Assembly: GCF_910592395.1 (NCBI RefSeq)
Contig: NC_088310.1
Coordinates: 8,751,501-8,815,500, forward strand
Source of the DNA: Lineus longissimus
Taxonomy: Eukaryota; Nemertea; Pilidiophora; Heteronemertea; Lineidae
DNA length: 64,000 bases
Reading direction: 5' to 3'
Shown here: piece by piece, positions 37,687-49,300 of the stretch
How the letters are laid out: each line of letters opens with the position of its first letter
How positions within the stretch are numbered: the first letter of the stretch is position 1
Notes under the pieces: generated by a model
Databases searched by the model: none
Told to the model about the DNA's origin: nothing
The model's input: only the letters and a program-made list of their open reading frames with translations
Position numbers and translations under genes: made by a program

Positions 37687-40600
37687 AAATATCTCAATTC
37701 TGAAGGGAATTAAACTATTTTGTCATCGATTAAAGGTCTTTTATTAATAAACGAGACCAGGAAAATTCGAAGAAATAATGTTCTCTCTCTGCCGCAGCAT
37801 ACTAGAATACAATTTGAAATCCTAGTAGTATCACTCTGTGCAGCATTATATTTTTACCTTGGGAACCAATTGGGAATAAGTACATGATTATTTGTTACAC
37901 TTCGCCTAACGCGAGGAAAATACGTCCTGCGGAGAGCAATCGCCTGCATAATGGAGAGACACTTAGATCATTCGTAAAGCAGCATAACTAGTCTTGTCAC
38001 ATAAGGCATATTCCGACTCAAAGAATATCCTGCTGTGCATGCAGTGCTGACTTGTGCTGTCACCACGGCAGAGCTGAGAGCAGCAGAAAAATGTATAGTA
38101 CAATGATGCAAGAGTCGACTACAAAATGAAGAGTAACAATAACACGCTTCAGCTTGTTCCTGACATAAAAATGTCTTGTCAATACTTAATCTGGATTCTA
38201 CGACATTGCATGAGGCACAATCTGAATGCTGAAATCCATAGCTTATCAGCATTAAAAAATAGATAAAACCATACAACAAGTGTAACCTAATGACTTTATG
38301 AGATTATTGCATTAAAATGGTTAAATGATCAACGCATAAAGTGCGCCTTTGACGATAACCATGATAACATAATAAAATTACAGTGAAAAAAATGAATGTT
38401 ACTTTCAGGCCGGGAATTCCCGGAGGTGTTTTAAATTCCGCTTTCTAGCTGTGACCAGACACTTTCAAATAAACCATTTGGATGAACCTGGAAGAGGCTG
38501 TTGCCAAAAACATAAATATGGCGACTGACACGTTGCCATGGAAACGCTTCCTTTCCAAGCTAGACAAGCAGCTAGGGAAGCAAGAGATGATTGGTAAACA
38601 AGAAAAAGCCACATGGTCTATAAGGCCAATGCCGGCTGATTGGTCATGGGGGTAAGCCTGTCATTGAATTACTATCGTGTCAAGGCAAAAAAACCTTTGA
38701 AATAATAACCAAGCATGAATGGGGCAATCAGCGCATTTTGTACGAAATCATGATACGCCCAAGGTCCATAAACATAAGTATCAGCTAATAAATGTATTGG
38801 CTGCAACTTATTAGATAATGCCGCTTATGCATCCGAAGACTGATCTTGTTACAAGAAACGCCAGGGCGCTATTTAGAAGTATGGTTTATTTGAAAAACTC
38901 GTTGACATTAATCCGGTTGACAGTTCATCAGCATTAGATATAAATATAATTCCAAGAGTGGTAATAGCAAAATTGCCTCGTCATTTCAATTTGATATGGG
39001 TTTTCTTTCATGACAACCCCTGGGAGTTTTTATATTAGTTAAACTGGGAAAGCTGATTGGTGGTTTGGTGACCTGATGGACTTAGTATGGTTTCTGGTAA
39101 ACACTCAGTGTCCGTCGATTTGTTTTATCAACAGATATCATATAACTAATTGGGTTCCATCGCGGCTGAACAAAGCACATCACGGCTGAAATTAATACGA
39201 TGATGGATCCTAATCGAATGGTGACAATTAAGTAGGGGCATATGGAGCATCATTGGATAACTTACAGCAAATGCAAATGCTTCAATCGTCGAATGACACT
39301 GAGAGGTAAGTTATATGCATGGTCGGTGGTACCATTCCTGACAAGCAGCACGAACTTATTTTGCTCTCCGGATACAATCTAAGACAAGGAAAGTATCCGG
39401 CTACTTTCTACTCCAAGTGCCATCCAAGACAACACGAATCCACTGCTGCTACAGCAATCAAAGACAAGGAACAACAGGACCAGGCTGCATCCTACCCACC
39501 CCAGACAAGTGTCATGCTAGTTTTCCACTCCTAATAAGCTTACAATCCATGACAACGAACTAAGACTACTTTACACTCCCCGTACCATCCTAGACGTGGA
39601 TCATACGACTTTCATTCTGATCAATGAAATCATCAAAATAATTCCTGTCGTGTCCACACGCACCTGATCAATACTGTGAACGTAAATATATTGACAGGTA
39701 CACCAATAACAAACACATCAGCAGTATAATTAGAAAGAGAATATGATCCGAGTTGTGATATTAGAAACTCAATGATGTCACTTTAGTCTGTCTACTGTCA
39801 ACATTACGTTATTCGACCTATTCAGCCTACCCCAATACACCGCTTGCACCTGCGTCTCAATTCTCATTGTTTAACTTTCTTACCAATAGGTTCTCAGGGC
39901 AAATCTAGATGACCCCCACGAAATAGCTTCCATGGGGGTCGGTAGGCTTAAACCAGCAAGGGAAAATTAACGCAATGAAGACTTTCTGGAATCAGAAGTA
40001 CGTTATCAGGACCGTACTTAACGGGGACAAAGTGTTTTTCAGGCAGATTTGGCCTCTCTTGGGGCGAAAGGTGGTGTTCCAAACCCCCCCCCCCGAGCCT
40101 ACTGTCCCCCATTTCATGATCATGAATGCGGACACTAAAAAGGCCTTTGTTTGTGGCATCTATCGTCTGATTGAACGAAACGATTCCAGTCATGATGCAC
40201 TCGAGCTGTCCCTGCTATCCTTGGCTGGAGTTTGATTAAAGTAGACTTGGATTAAGGCTCTCGAGCAAATCGGACATGCGAATGAACTAGGTTCAATCAG
40301 GTGTTTGAGAGGAAAGTCTGACATTTTCTTCAGGCAATGAACCAGGCTTGAGACAACTCCATGTTAAGTCTACTTGAATCGATTGTTTACTTCGCACGAG
40401 AAACGAAACATCCTTGTACGGGTAAACCTGTCAATAGATTGAACTTGGCAATATCGTGTATGTCGTTGAAACATGCTCTGTTCAGTCATGCGATTGGGGA
40501 AGCGCCTCGGGAGAAGGTACATTCACTGGATTATTCTTCAATCTTGCAGCTGGGTTTTAGTATTGCTCGATTCTGATTTCTTTGTCATTCTTGACAGGGA

Positions 40601-41374
40601 AAGATACACAGCATTATTTCACAATGGGCCAGTCAACTACAATGATGCAGTAGTTCGTCTGATGTTGCTCGACTCTCAGGTATCACGTCATATCTGCTCC
40701 AAAACCAATTCTACCAGCATGCTTTCACCTGATTGTCAAATTAATCAGAGTAGCAATCTACTCTCCAGATCTAATTGCCAAAGTTTATTTTGGAAAAAGG
40801 TTTCTTCTGGTCGAGCTACCCAACCATATTGAAACGCAAAACCTACTCAAAGGTCGTGATGGTATCAAGACCCTTGGAGAACTTTGCCTTTAGGCAAGGG
40901 CGAACACAGCCGAGGGGAAGAGGGGAACTGGAATTAGAAGGAGAAGGAGAACTACATGTACATGTAGGCGTTATCACTATCGATATAGGAGCGGCAAAAG
41001 TCAGTCAAACTTCAGAGGAGAGTTCCACTTGTTGTATCCGCCATGTCGGTGGTTTATCGATAAACCACTGCAAGACAAGTCATGCAGAGTTGGAAGCCAC
41101 GTATATCAATGCTTCTAGCTTTCAGAAATATATAACAGAAGGCAACTTGACGTGATAAGTTGTTGCAAGCATCATTGGACAATTTAGCTGACAGATGCGT
41201 CAGTCTGAATGATATGTATAGAGCTTTTAGAACCAACATAGATACACATAAATGTTGTGGTAAATATGATAATAACGTGTTGGCTCATTTTCTGTCAAAC
41301 TAGATGTTAGCATTGGCAAACTAGACGTTGGAATAATAGAAATTGAATTGATCTAGGAAGGGAAGGGCGCCGTT
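37687..41374. other. No gene seen
   Basis: Overlapping short frames at 39948-40235 (both strands) and 40361-41155 (plus) carry no domain that I recognise. A C11 run sits at 40084-40094. Otherwise the sequence is unremarkable. Confidence 0.4.
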
Positions 41375-41494
41375 TGGTGATATGAATAAAGAATTGTAGT
41401 AAATGCTCTTACCGAAAACCTCATGTACATTATACATTGGACCTTTCTGAAGAAAACGGAAGTAAAAGCATTTGCTCGTCTTTATTGATATGAT
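41375..41494. mobile_element. MITE-like element copy
   Basis: It runs from TGGTGATATGAATAAAGAAT through GTAAATGCTCTTACCGAAAA, TGTACATTATACATTGGACC and GAAGTAAAAGCATTTGCTCG to TCTTTATTGATATGA. It is in the same orientation as 18643-18770, with the last few terminal bases lost. Confidence 0.8.
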
Positions 41495-44400
41495 CGAGTT
41501 TCTCTAATCTCTTCTTGATTATACTTGATATAACTCATTATCACGTGGTATAGAAGTTAGTCTCAAAGCATAATGTCAACACCATATTTTTATATCATTC
41601 AATCAAATAGAAGAACTCAATACCAACAACTTCTTCTACAAAAGCGTAATTCGGAAGGATGGCTTCCTCCATTTATGCACCTTTTCCTGAGAGAGGTTGT
41701 CGTGAAATCTTCAAACGGGGCCACTCCATGTGATCAGAATCACACGGATTCCTCCAGAGGATTCGCCGATACAAACAGCGCATCCTTCGGTCGAACCGGT
41801 GGAGGCGATCAATACCGTATCTGGACTCCGCATGAGACACCTGTCAGAGCCAGAGGAATGGTAATATGATATGACTATTTCTTACTTCATGGCCGACAAT
41901 CAATAAAGATTTATTGGCTTTCCTGCAGTTCGTGATTGATAACACAATTTCTTATGTATTGGTCGAAGTTTTTGCTGATCTGATGAAGGCAGGTTTGATC
42001 TCATAATACAGGGGATCAATCACGACTCTCTCCGGGTAATTGATTTCAATTATAACACATCTTAGGGAATTAAAGGTGTCTTCAATTGGCGATTTCATTC
42101 CACAAGAGATTGGCTTATTTGCCAAACCTGTTCCGGTACTACATAGCAGGTGGTGCATGTTCTATGTGGTACTAACTAGTAACGCGTGTCTACACATCAA
42201 TCCCTTAGCTATTGCTTTCTTCATTTTGAACTTCGGAACTTAGAAAACTTCGGATTTTTCAAAGATTTCGGTTGTATGAATGAAAAATGACTTACATTAC
42301 AATATCATTGGCGAGCATTGACAAACCATTGGCTTAATCGTGCAGTGATGTCAACAAGATGGTTCACTGCTCAATATTTCTCGGAATGGCGCGAACATTG
42401 ACCAAGTAATCGAGTCAGATGAACCCACAGCATGAATGAGGTAATAAAGAAGTTTACTAGACCATGCATGGGGCGCGCTGATAAAGGCGATAGATCCATC
42501 AGTGAACTATCTCAACGCTTGGTCAACATCAATATGCAGAAATCTGATAAAAGCTCAGTCTGTCACAGAAACGTGATCACAGCTACTGGACCATGCAGGA
42601 ATTCCTCCATCAATGTCGCTGAAATGAGCTGGAAACTGATAACGTTTTTCTACACCGAGAAAGAAATATTCCTTTAGTGCGTAAATCTGCATCTACTATG
42701 GACTTAATGGAATTTTCTATTGCTATCAGAGGCTATATTATTTGTGGTAATGCCGGGGTGTGACTTAATGCATAATTTTTGCAGTATTGAGAAACGTGTA
42801 GGCTATGATGAAGAGCATTTTCTGACTTGGGTCAAACGAGGCTATGAAAGATTTTTTTTATGATCTAATGCTTTCGTAATACTTTATACCAGCAACATTG
42901 TTGTTCCCATATATAATGCAACAGTCGCATTGTAATACATTGATGATGATTAATGTTTAGGGAGCCATTAACAACCACAACCACAAGATGTATGGAGTGA
43001 CAGATTAATGGCTGGCTGCAGTTAAGCTACCGTATGTCACAGCAGCATATCCTTATCTTACCGGAGAGAGGTGCAGAACCTTTGTTTTTTTAGCCTACGA
43101 TTTTGGCCGCATCAAGTCGACTTGTAGTGAAATCCGCAACGTGGGCGTTGGGGAATAATTTTTGCCGCACGCTAGCTGCGCGCTGCGTTTTTTCTTGGTA
43201 ATATTGCAATGGAAAACCTCGATTAGCGATGGTACGAGATGCAGTGGTTGCACATAACAGGGTGTGCGCCTGGCATTGACAACACCATGTGCATGTATGA
43301 CGCAAATTTTAATTGGGTAGACATTCCTGACTGATGTATCAAACGACAGATGATCTTGAACACCAGCAAAACCTGGAAACCCAATGCATTGGATGGACTC
43401 GCCCTCTCACAAGGAGGTACTCAATGGATGGCCTTAACGTTAAGGATTGGTATAGGTTACCATACTGTCACTGGAGAGGAAATCACATAGTTACACACTC
43501 TTCATAAATAATGCAGAAGGGGATACTTGTAGACGGTTTTACAATCATGGCGCTCTTACGAGAGCCAACAGAGGCTCTGCAGTTTCTATGCTAGCATGGC
43601 TAGCAAATCGAAGTGATTCTGCAGGCCCGTTTCTTTGAGGGGAAGTTAGCCATGGGGAATCAGAAGATGGGCACGGTAATAGCACTGGTTTTGTTTGAGA
43701 AAAAAAGTCAGTTCAATCTCGAGGAACACGACAATGGAACAAAAACGTATTTACTCAACAAACATCTACTGGGTAATTACAACCTTTTCTTTGTATCCAA
43801 TTGCCATCATCACCAGAAAAAGATACGGCTTTTTTTCTATGTCTAAAAACATTTCCAATGACAATCGAGGGGATTCGTCCAACTCTTTTTTTCTGACATA
43901 AGTGCTGGTCTCAGATATACTAATGGAACTGCTTGTCTTACCATTTTTAACAATAGCCTGCCATCCTACTCGCCTCCACCGAGGTGCCAGGCACCGAGAT
44001 TATGTTCTAATGGCGTACATGATCAGGAACGTAAAATAGGGGGAAATGTTGCCTTGTCATGAATACGGTGCCATGACGAAGCTGGAATCTGTGTCATTAG
44101 CAACACACCCTTGGTTGACCACAGACGCAATGTAAATTGGTCATTATTCCTCTGATGGTGTACTATAAACAGCCAATCATTTGTGATAGAGGATGCTGAG
44201 GGTTAGGCCAATCCGTGCACGGTATTTGCAGTTTCTATATCCGATGTTAGAGATAAACACTGCCAACATGGTGTATTTTGCCCTTAAAGTCTTTTTTGTG
44301 GATGCTTGAAGCTTAGGCCTGTTTACTGACCTGCTGCAAAAGCTGATTTAGAATGAAGCAATAAGTTTTGGCCTGCTGCCATAAGCTTATATATTGAACA

Positions 44401-44895
44401 CAATGCCCCTGAACCCTGCACCAAAAGCTTTAATACTGTAGGGCCTGGACAAATGTGACATTCATGAACTACAAACCAAGTGTAGCCCCGGAACATCATC
44501 AAGTTATGAGTATATGCAAAGAAACTACCCACATAAGAAAGTCATCGCGTATCTACCGAGATCACGCTGCGTAATCCGTGGAAGAGAAATTGATTAAATC
44601 ATTCAACCACCTTGTTTACACCGCACAAGTGGATGGTTTTTCATATACCGTAGAGTGCTACACGGTCAATAAGAAGTAGCACTCGGTTAAAAGAGAACTC
44701 TGACTGTATGGTAACATATGAATGAAAAGGTTCAGTGTCGTCACAAATGAGAATTATGGTTCAAGAGATGAGACGATTTGCACGTTGTCTCTCGGTACTG
44801 ATTATGCACAAAGGGACACTATGCATAAACAAAAGCAGGAGGAAACTAGAGCTTCCAGATGAAAGAAACACAGCCGCATCGCCTGAACAAATGAA
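41495..44895. other. No gene seen
   Basis: Short frames only; the one at 41573-41869 (98 codons, plus) has no recognisable domain. Two small palindromes (CCAATGCATTGG at 43381-43392, CCTTAACGTTAAGG at 43432-43445) are within what random sequence offers. Confidence 0.4.
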
Positions 44896-45017
44896 GTACA
44901 TGGTTCATTGCTTGATAGTAAATGCCCATACCCAAAACTTCATGTACATTTACACTAGACTACATATCTTTTTTATGAAGTAAAAGCATTTGCCAGTCTT
45001 GTTAATATCACCCATTG
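44896..45017. mobile_element. MITE-like element copy
   Basis: TAGTAAATGCCCATACCC, TTCATGTACATTTACACTAG and GAAGTAAAAGCATTTGCCAG are followed by TATCACCCATTG. The right terminal repeat is intact at its tip and the left one is degenerate. Confidence 0.75.
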
Positions 45018-45480
45018 GCAAGCAGGTCGTAAAATGTCAGATTAGTTTACACCGCCGATCTTCCGCCATATTGCTCAGATTTATTGCAACGGATTTGAAA
45101 GTAATGGTGATTCAGAAATCAACTGAGAAAACTACGAAATGAACTCATGAACTGGGTAATTTCATGATTCATGGGACTCGAACTGTGCTCTCGAGAAGCG
45201 GAAGCTCTGGAAAACAACAATTGAGGTCAATCTCGGTAATGTTTTAAGACTCAATGAAAAATCACAACCACGCACCATGCCTTCTTATACTGATAGTTTG
45301 CCCTAGGTTGACATTTGTAATGTTTTCAGAGCAAGAGACTGCCTGGTTGACCTTTTCTAGCACTTGGGATTTGCAGACGGCATAAATGACTTGCAAGAAT
45401 GATAAGTGGGAAGATGAAGGTACCACTTCAACCCTACAGGGACCTGTGGTTAGAAATAAAGAGATAAGGACATGGTTTGT

Positions 45481-45571
45481 GGTCGCTCAGTCGTCTAGGG
45501 CATCTGATTCCGTTATTCTAGTTGTGACTTCGTTCTGGTGGGTTATGGTTTTTTTTTTGGGGGGGGGGGGG
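45481..45571 (+). mobile_element. tRNA-like SINE remnant with T10G13 tail
   Basis: GGTCGCTCAGTCGTCTAGGG followed by CATCTGATTCCG resembles the D-arm and A-box of tRNA-derived SINEs (family pattern GCTCAGT-GGT-AGxGC...). GTGACTTCGTTC about 25 bp further on could be a decayed B-box/T-arm. It ends at a run of ten T and thirteen G (45549-45571). Only one copy was found in the window, so family status is inferred from tRNA resemblance. It is not a functional tRNA: the arms do not pair properly. Confidence 0.45.
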
Positions 45572-45657
45572 TGGTGGATCATGAATGTGCTACAATATCA
45601 TATCATGTGAGAATATGGTCAAAGTGGGCGATCAAAGAAAGCTAATAAGGGCTGTCT

Positions 45658-45951
45658 TCAGATCTGTATCGTCCGAGCCCCACCACCAAATGCACAACTC
45701 AAATCATCTTCGCTTGCTATGAACAGAATACGTTTTAATGGAGCCCGTTCTCCGTTCACAGTAGCTGTAGCAACCAGAGACCTCTTTATTTGTGTCAAAC
45801 ACAAAAAGCTTGTCTGCCTTTGGCAAGATAACAAGTTCATCTAGTATTTCCTCTGCTTGTTCATTGTGTCTTAACGTATAGGGAACAAATAAGCAGTTCG
45901 CCAACACTGATATCCACTTCTTCTTTTTTTCGGCAAGTTCAGAGGGAAGTT
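45658..45951 (-). pseudogene. Coding relic with WD-repeat character, frameshifted
   Basis: After a good acceptor-like sequence (CCGTTTCCCTTTAG) the minus strand reads ELPSELAEKKKKWISVL, LFVPYTLRHNEQAEEIL and LPKADKLFVFDTNKE. Coding then continues in another frame with VATATVNGERAPLKRILF, ASEDDLSCAFGGG and ARTIQI before TGA. The order 'kLfVFD...vvat...apikri.f...ddl..afgggartIqI(W)' looks like one blade of a WD40-type propeller, with the final tryptophan codon TGG possibly decayed to the TGA stop. One extra base in GGTCTCTGG at about 45783 explains the frame change. It is probably a dead gene fragment; a weak GT donor at the break (GAG followed by GTCTCT) is the alternative. The parent gene is unknown. 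Confidence 0.4.
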
Positions 45952-46093
45952 CTAAAGGGAAACGGATGGAGTTCACAGAGAAGTGTACAAAGTATAGAAG
46001 TGTAAAAACTACACACCTAAATTATCATTCAAAATTATTACAGGATATACCAACAGGATTTCTGTCGACTATAGTTGTAGCACATGCACTGCA

Positions 46094-46320
46094 TTATGTA
46101 TCGTAGACGGTGTGAATAGCGGCTTCAATGGAATACTTAATCCGAACGCATAGTCCCATGCAATCATCTTTTCTTCCATGTCTCAAACCAAGCTGAAACA
46201 CACAAAGGCAGCATGCCATTGGTAACACTTCAAACAGAAATTTCTCTTTATTCTTGAGAACCAGATAATCCATCGTAAAACACAAGCTCATACAGTATTT
46301 CCTCTAGAGCTTAAAACGTA
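46094..46320 (-). other. Possible second relic related to 45658-45951
   Basis: The minus strand carries AGAGGAAATACTGTATGAGC followed by TTGTG, close to AGAGGAAATACTAGATGAAC followed by TTGTT in the neighbouring relic. The open frame 46094-46291 follows it but does not keep the same reading. A decayed tandem duplication is possible; the shared segment is only about 25 bp. Confidence 0.2.
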
Positions 46321-49300
46321 AGAAATATGTCAGCAAGATGCCATTGTTAATTGAAGACATTGATTTCGACTACTTTCCATTTCAGAGGGCGGCCATATTG
46401 ATTACAACAGCGGTCATGTTTGTTTAGAAATAAAGCCAGTGTTTCAGGCAGGCTAATAAGTACGGACGAAAGTCCTCAGAGACGGCAACACTTTACGAGA
46501 CGTTCGCTGGAGATCGTGGTCTGACACTCTTGAACACCACAGCCTTGTGCATACATTCATCACTTAACATAAACCGGAGTTCATTGAACCCAAACATACA
46601 CTCCCAATATGGCTTGCCTGGTTACTTTGTCACAGGTCTTGCATCTCTTCACAGGGTTGTTCAAGCTCAGGAGCAGGTTGCCAAGTAACAGTAGCCCCTC
46701 AACTCTAGAGCCACTTTATAATTGTAAAATATAACAATTTTTCATCATTTTTAACATTCTACATCGTCCCAAGTGAGCATTGTTATTGAATCTTCACATC
46801 ATCATATACAGTATATTATAGCTTGCAATTTCAGTTCTCATGTGTTAATGAGAACGCAAGGGAAACAGCACATTTTTATAACGGCCTCATGGTATATATA
46901 GAAGCTTTGAAGTTTCTAAAATAGCCAACCGAAACATCTTTAATTACCACTTTCGTCATTTTGATGACAGCCACAGGCGACTGGAAAGCTTAATATTTCA
47001 ATATTGCAATTCCACAAGCAGAGGAGATAGGAATGAGGACAAGAATCCCTGGAAGGATCTTGATACTGATCAATATCGGGAAAATGTCCAATGTCACAAA
47101 TGGAATAAACACAGTGTATCAATAGAGGACATGAATGCCAAGGCCAACGCATCCTGATCCCTTAAGGCGTTACCGCTACGCCCGGGCGAAGCATGATGTC
47201 GTGCCACAAAACCTTAAAGAGTGGACTCAAATGCACGTCAATCATAATTTCGAAACCTTCAAGGAAGGTATAAACAAAAGTAGTCCTTTGAACGACCATG
47301 CCAAACAGCAGATAAGTTGGGGGAAAGAAGCATGACAAGTCGTTGTGTACTTACCTATAGATTGTTCGCGTTTCGCAAAGGATGTTCGTAAAGCACAAAG
47401 GATAAACATCCAAGGTTGAACATGAAAAGATAAACCGAGGAGACACATAAGTGCGTGAAACAGAATACAAATTAGGCAGGTTTCGCAACCCTAACGATCG
47501 ACAACGTATGATGGTCATGTACGATGAACAATGGTTTTTCCGGTCCCTGGTGAGTCGCGTCGTGAGATTTGCGCAGGAAATGATGACAAAATTATCATAG
47601 CACACTGTCATTCTCAATGCTATCGAAACCTGCGTGTTATCAATACATTCTCGATTCGAAGCATAGTAAATATTTAAGGGAGTGTATAACAAATCGAGAA
47701 ATGACCTTGAACTTTACTGTAATATAACGAAATACGAAAAGGTCATATGTCGAAGTCAACATAAACCTCACGAGAGATATAGAGACAAATGCAATTTCCC
47801 ATGAACGATATTCTAAGCGTAGCACAAAAGAAAGTGTAGCAACAACTAGAATTATATCTAGATGGCCTGTTGGTCTGGTGATCGTACTGTGTCCGATACG
47901 TTTTATTGCTTTTAATCATCGCACCGACAATCACAAGTTTCACCAATCCTGATCATCCTATCACGCATTGATAATCGTATCTCTTAGTGATAAAGAACGA
48001 TCTACCAGCATAACTATGATGTCCAATACCACTAACGAGATACACGCGTAGTTCGTCTTAACGAGACTAATCTGTGGCACCCGTAAGGGATAACAACCTC
48101 TTGCCAACTGCCTCACACACCTGGGCGTGGTAAAATCAGACAATTGTCAGAGACACAGAAAGAGGAGTGCGGTTCAGCATGTTATTGCTTAAGAAGGCTG
48201 CCTGTATCAGTGAGTATTTACATCGTCACAAGTAAGCTACTCGAATGCATCAATTTGTGGCTGAGAATCATTGGCGTTAGCAGGTAGACTAAAACGCTTA
48301 TTTTTCACTTGGCTTTTTCAATCAAGGGTAATTGTTGCTAAGGCGAGCATTCTGCAACTGTAATATGCTACACTCCTGCATTCGCTCTAACATGTCTAAT
48401 CTGGAAGAATTATTTCTCAATGAGTAAAAAGCACCACCAAGACATGTCAGCGTTTTATGGGCGACCACTACGGGCGACCACGACTGGGCGCCGATTCGGT
48501 TTACATTCAAGTGATTTCTTCTTCGACCAGGTAAAGGAGGAACCCATTTCAGGCTACGGTCCCCTTGGAGGGGTATTTTGTTTGCCTTGGCATTGTCACC
48601 AGGTACATATATTCTCGGTTTTACGTCTCCTTCGAAGAACAAGCAATGTAGGGCAAGTTGTCAAGGTACTTATGACAGCAGTGATCTATCACAGCGTCGA
48701 ACATACGACCTCTTGTTTATGAACTCGGCGTTTTTACTACATGACTATGCCACTGCATGACTCACTTCTATCTACCGTCTATAGCAATGCAGATCAAGTG
48801 CGACCATTTTCTAGTTTTGTGATTGCAGTGTGCGCACCTGTAACATAAAACAGCGACATTTGTATTACACTCCCCTTTTAAAGTCTGGTCGGCTTGTCCA
48901 AACAAGGTTTATTGAAACAGATGTTGAAGAACATTACCGTAAAAACAATTATCATACGCCAAATTCATCTTTACAGCTAGATTACCGATGTACACACCGA
49001 CGCTAGTTTACATGCAGTTACAAGGTTTCATGCAGTTCACCATTTGAATTAAGTTTTCGCTCTGACAGTTAATCAGAATCAGTATAAGAATGCAACCACA
49101 CTGCGCGACTGCAAATAGTTTATCATTCTTTATGATCATGGTATAATAGAGTTGGTTTATGAACAGTGGTTTATGATTGGGTTGGCTCGAGAATAATCAA
49201 GTCTCAAGGAAGTCTAATAGGTTTCCACATGACGTCAAGACAGAGAAAATTCGAGACTCGTGATGTTGTATTTTGTCTTGTATCAGGCTGACATAGAGGC

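Noticed and set aside
39948-40235. Paired frames on both strands across a C11 run, considered as a coding relic.
   Set aside because: The frames depend on the homopolymer and neither has a recognisable domain.
47135-47335. 66-codon plus frame with protein-like composition.
   Set aside because: No homologue recognised and no splice evidence; too short to claim.
48322-48760. Overlapping frames of about 100 codons on both strands.
   Set aside because: All three readings are equally open and none matches a known domain, so no strand could be favoured.
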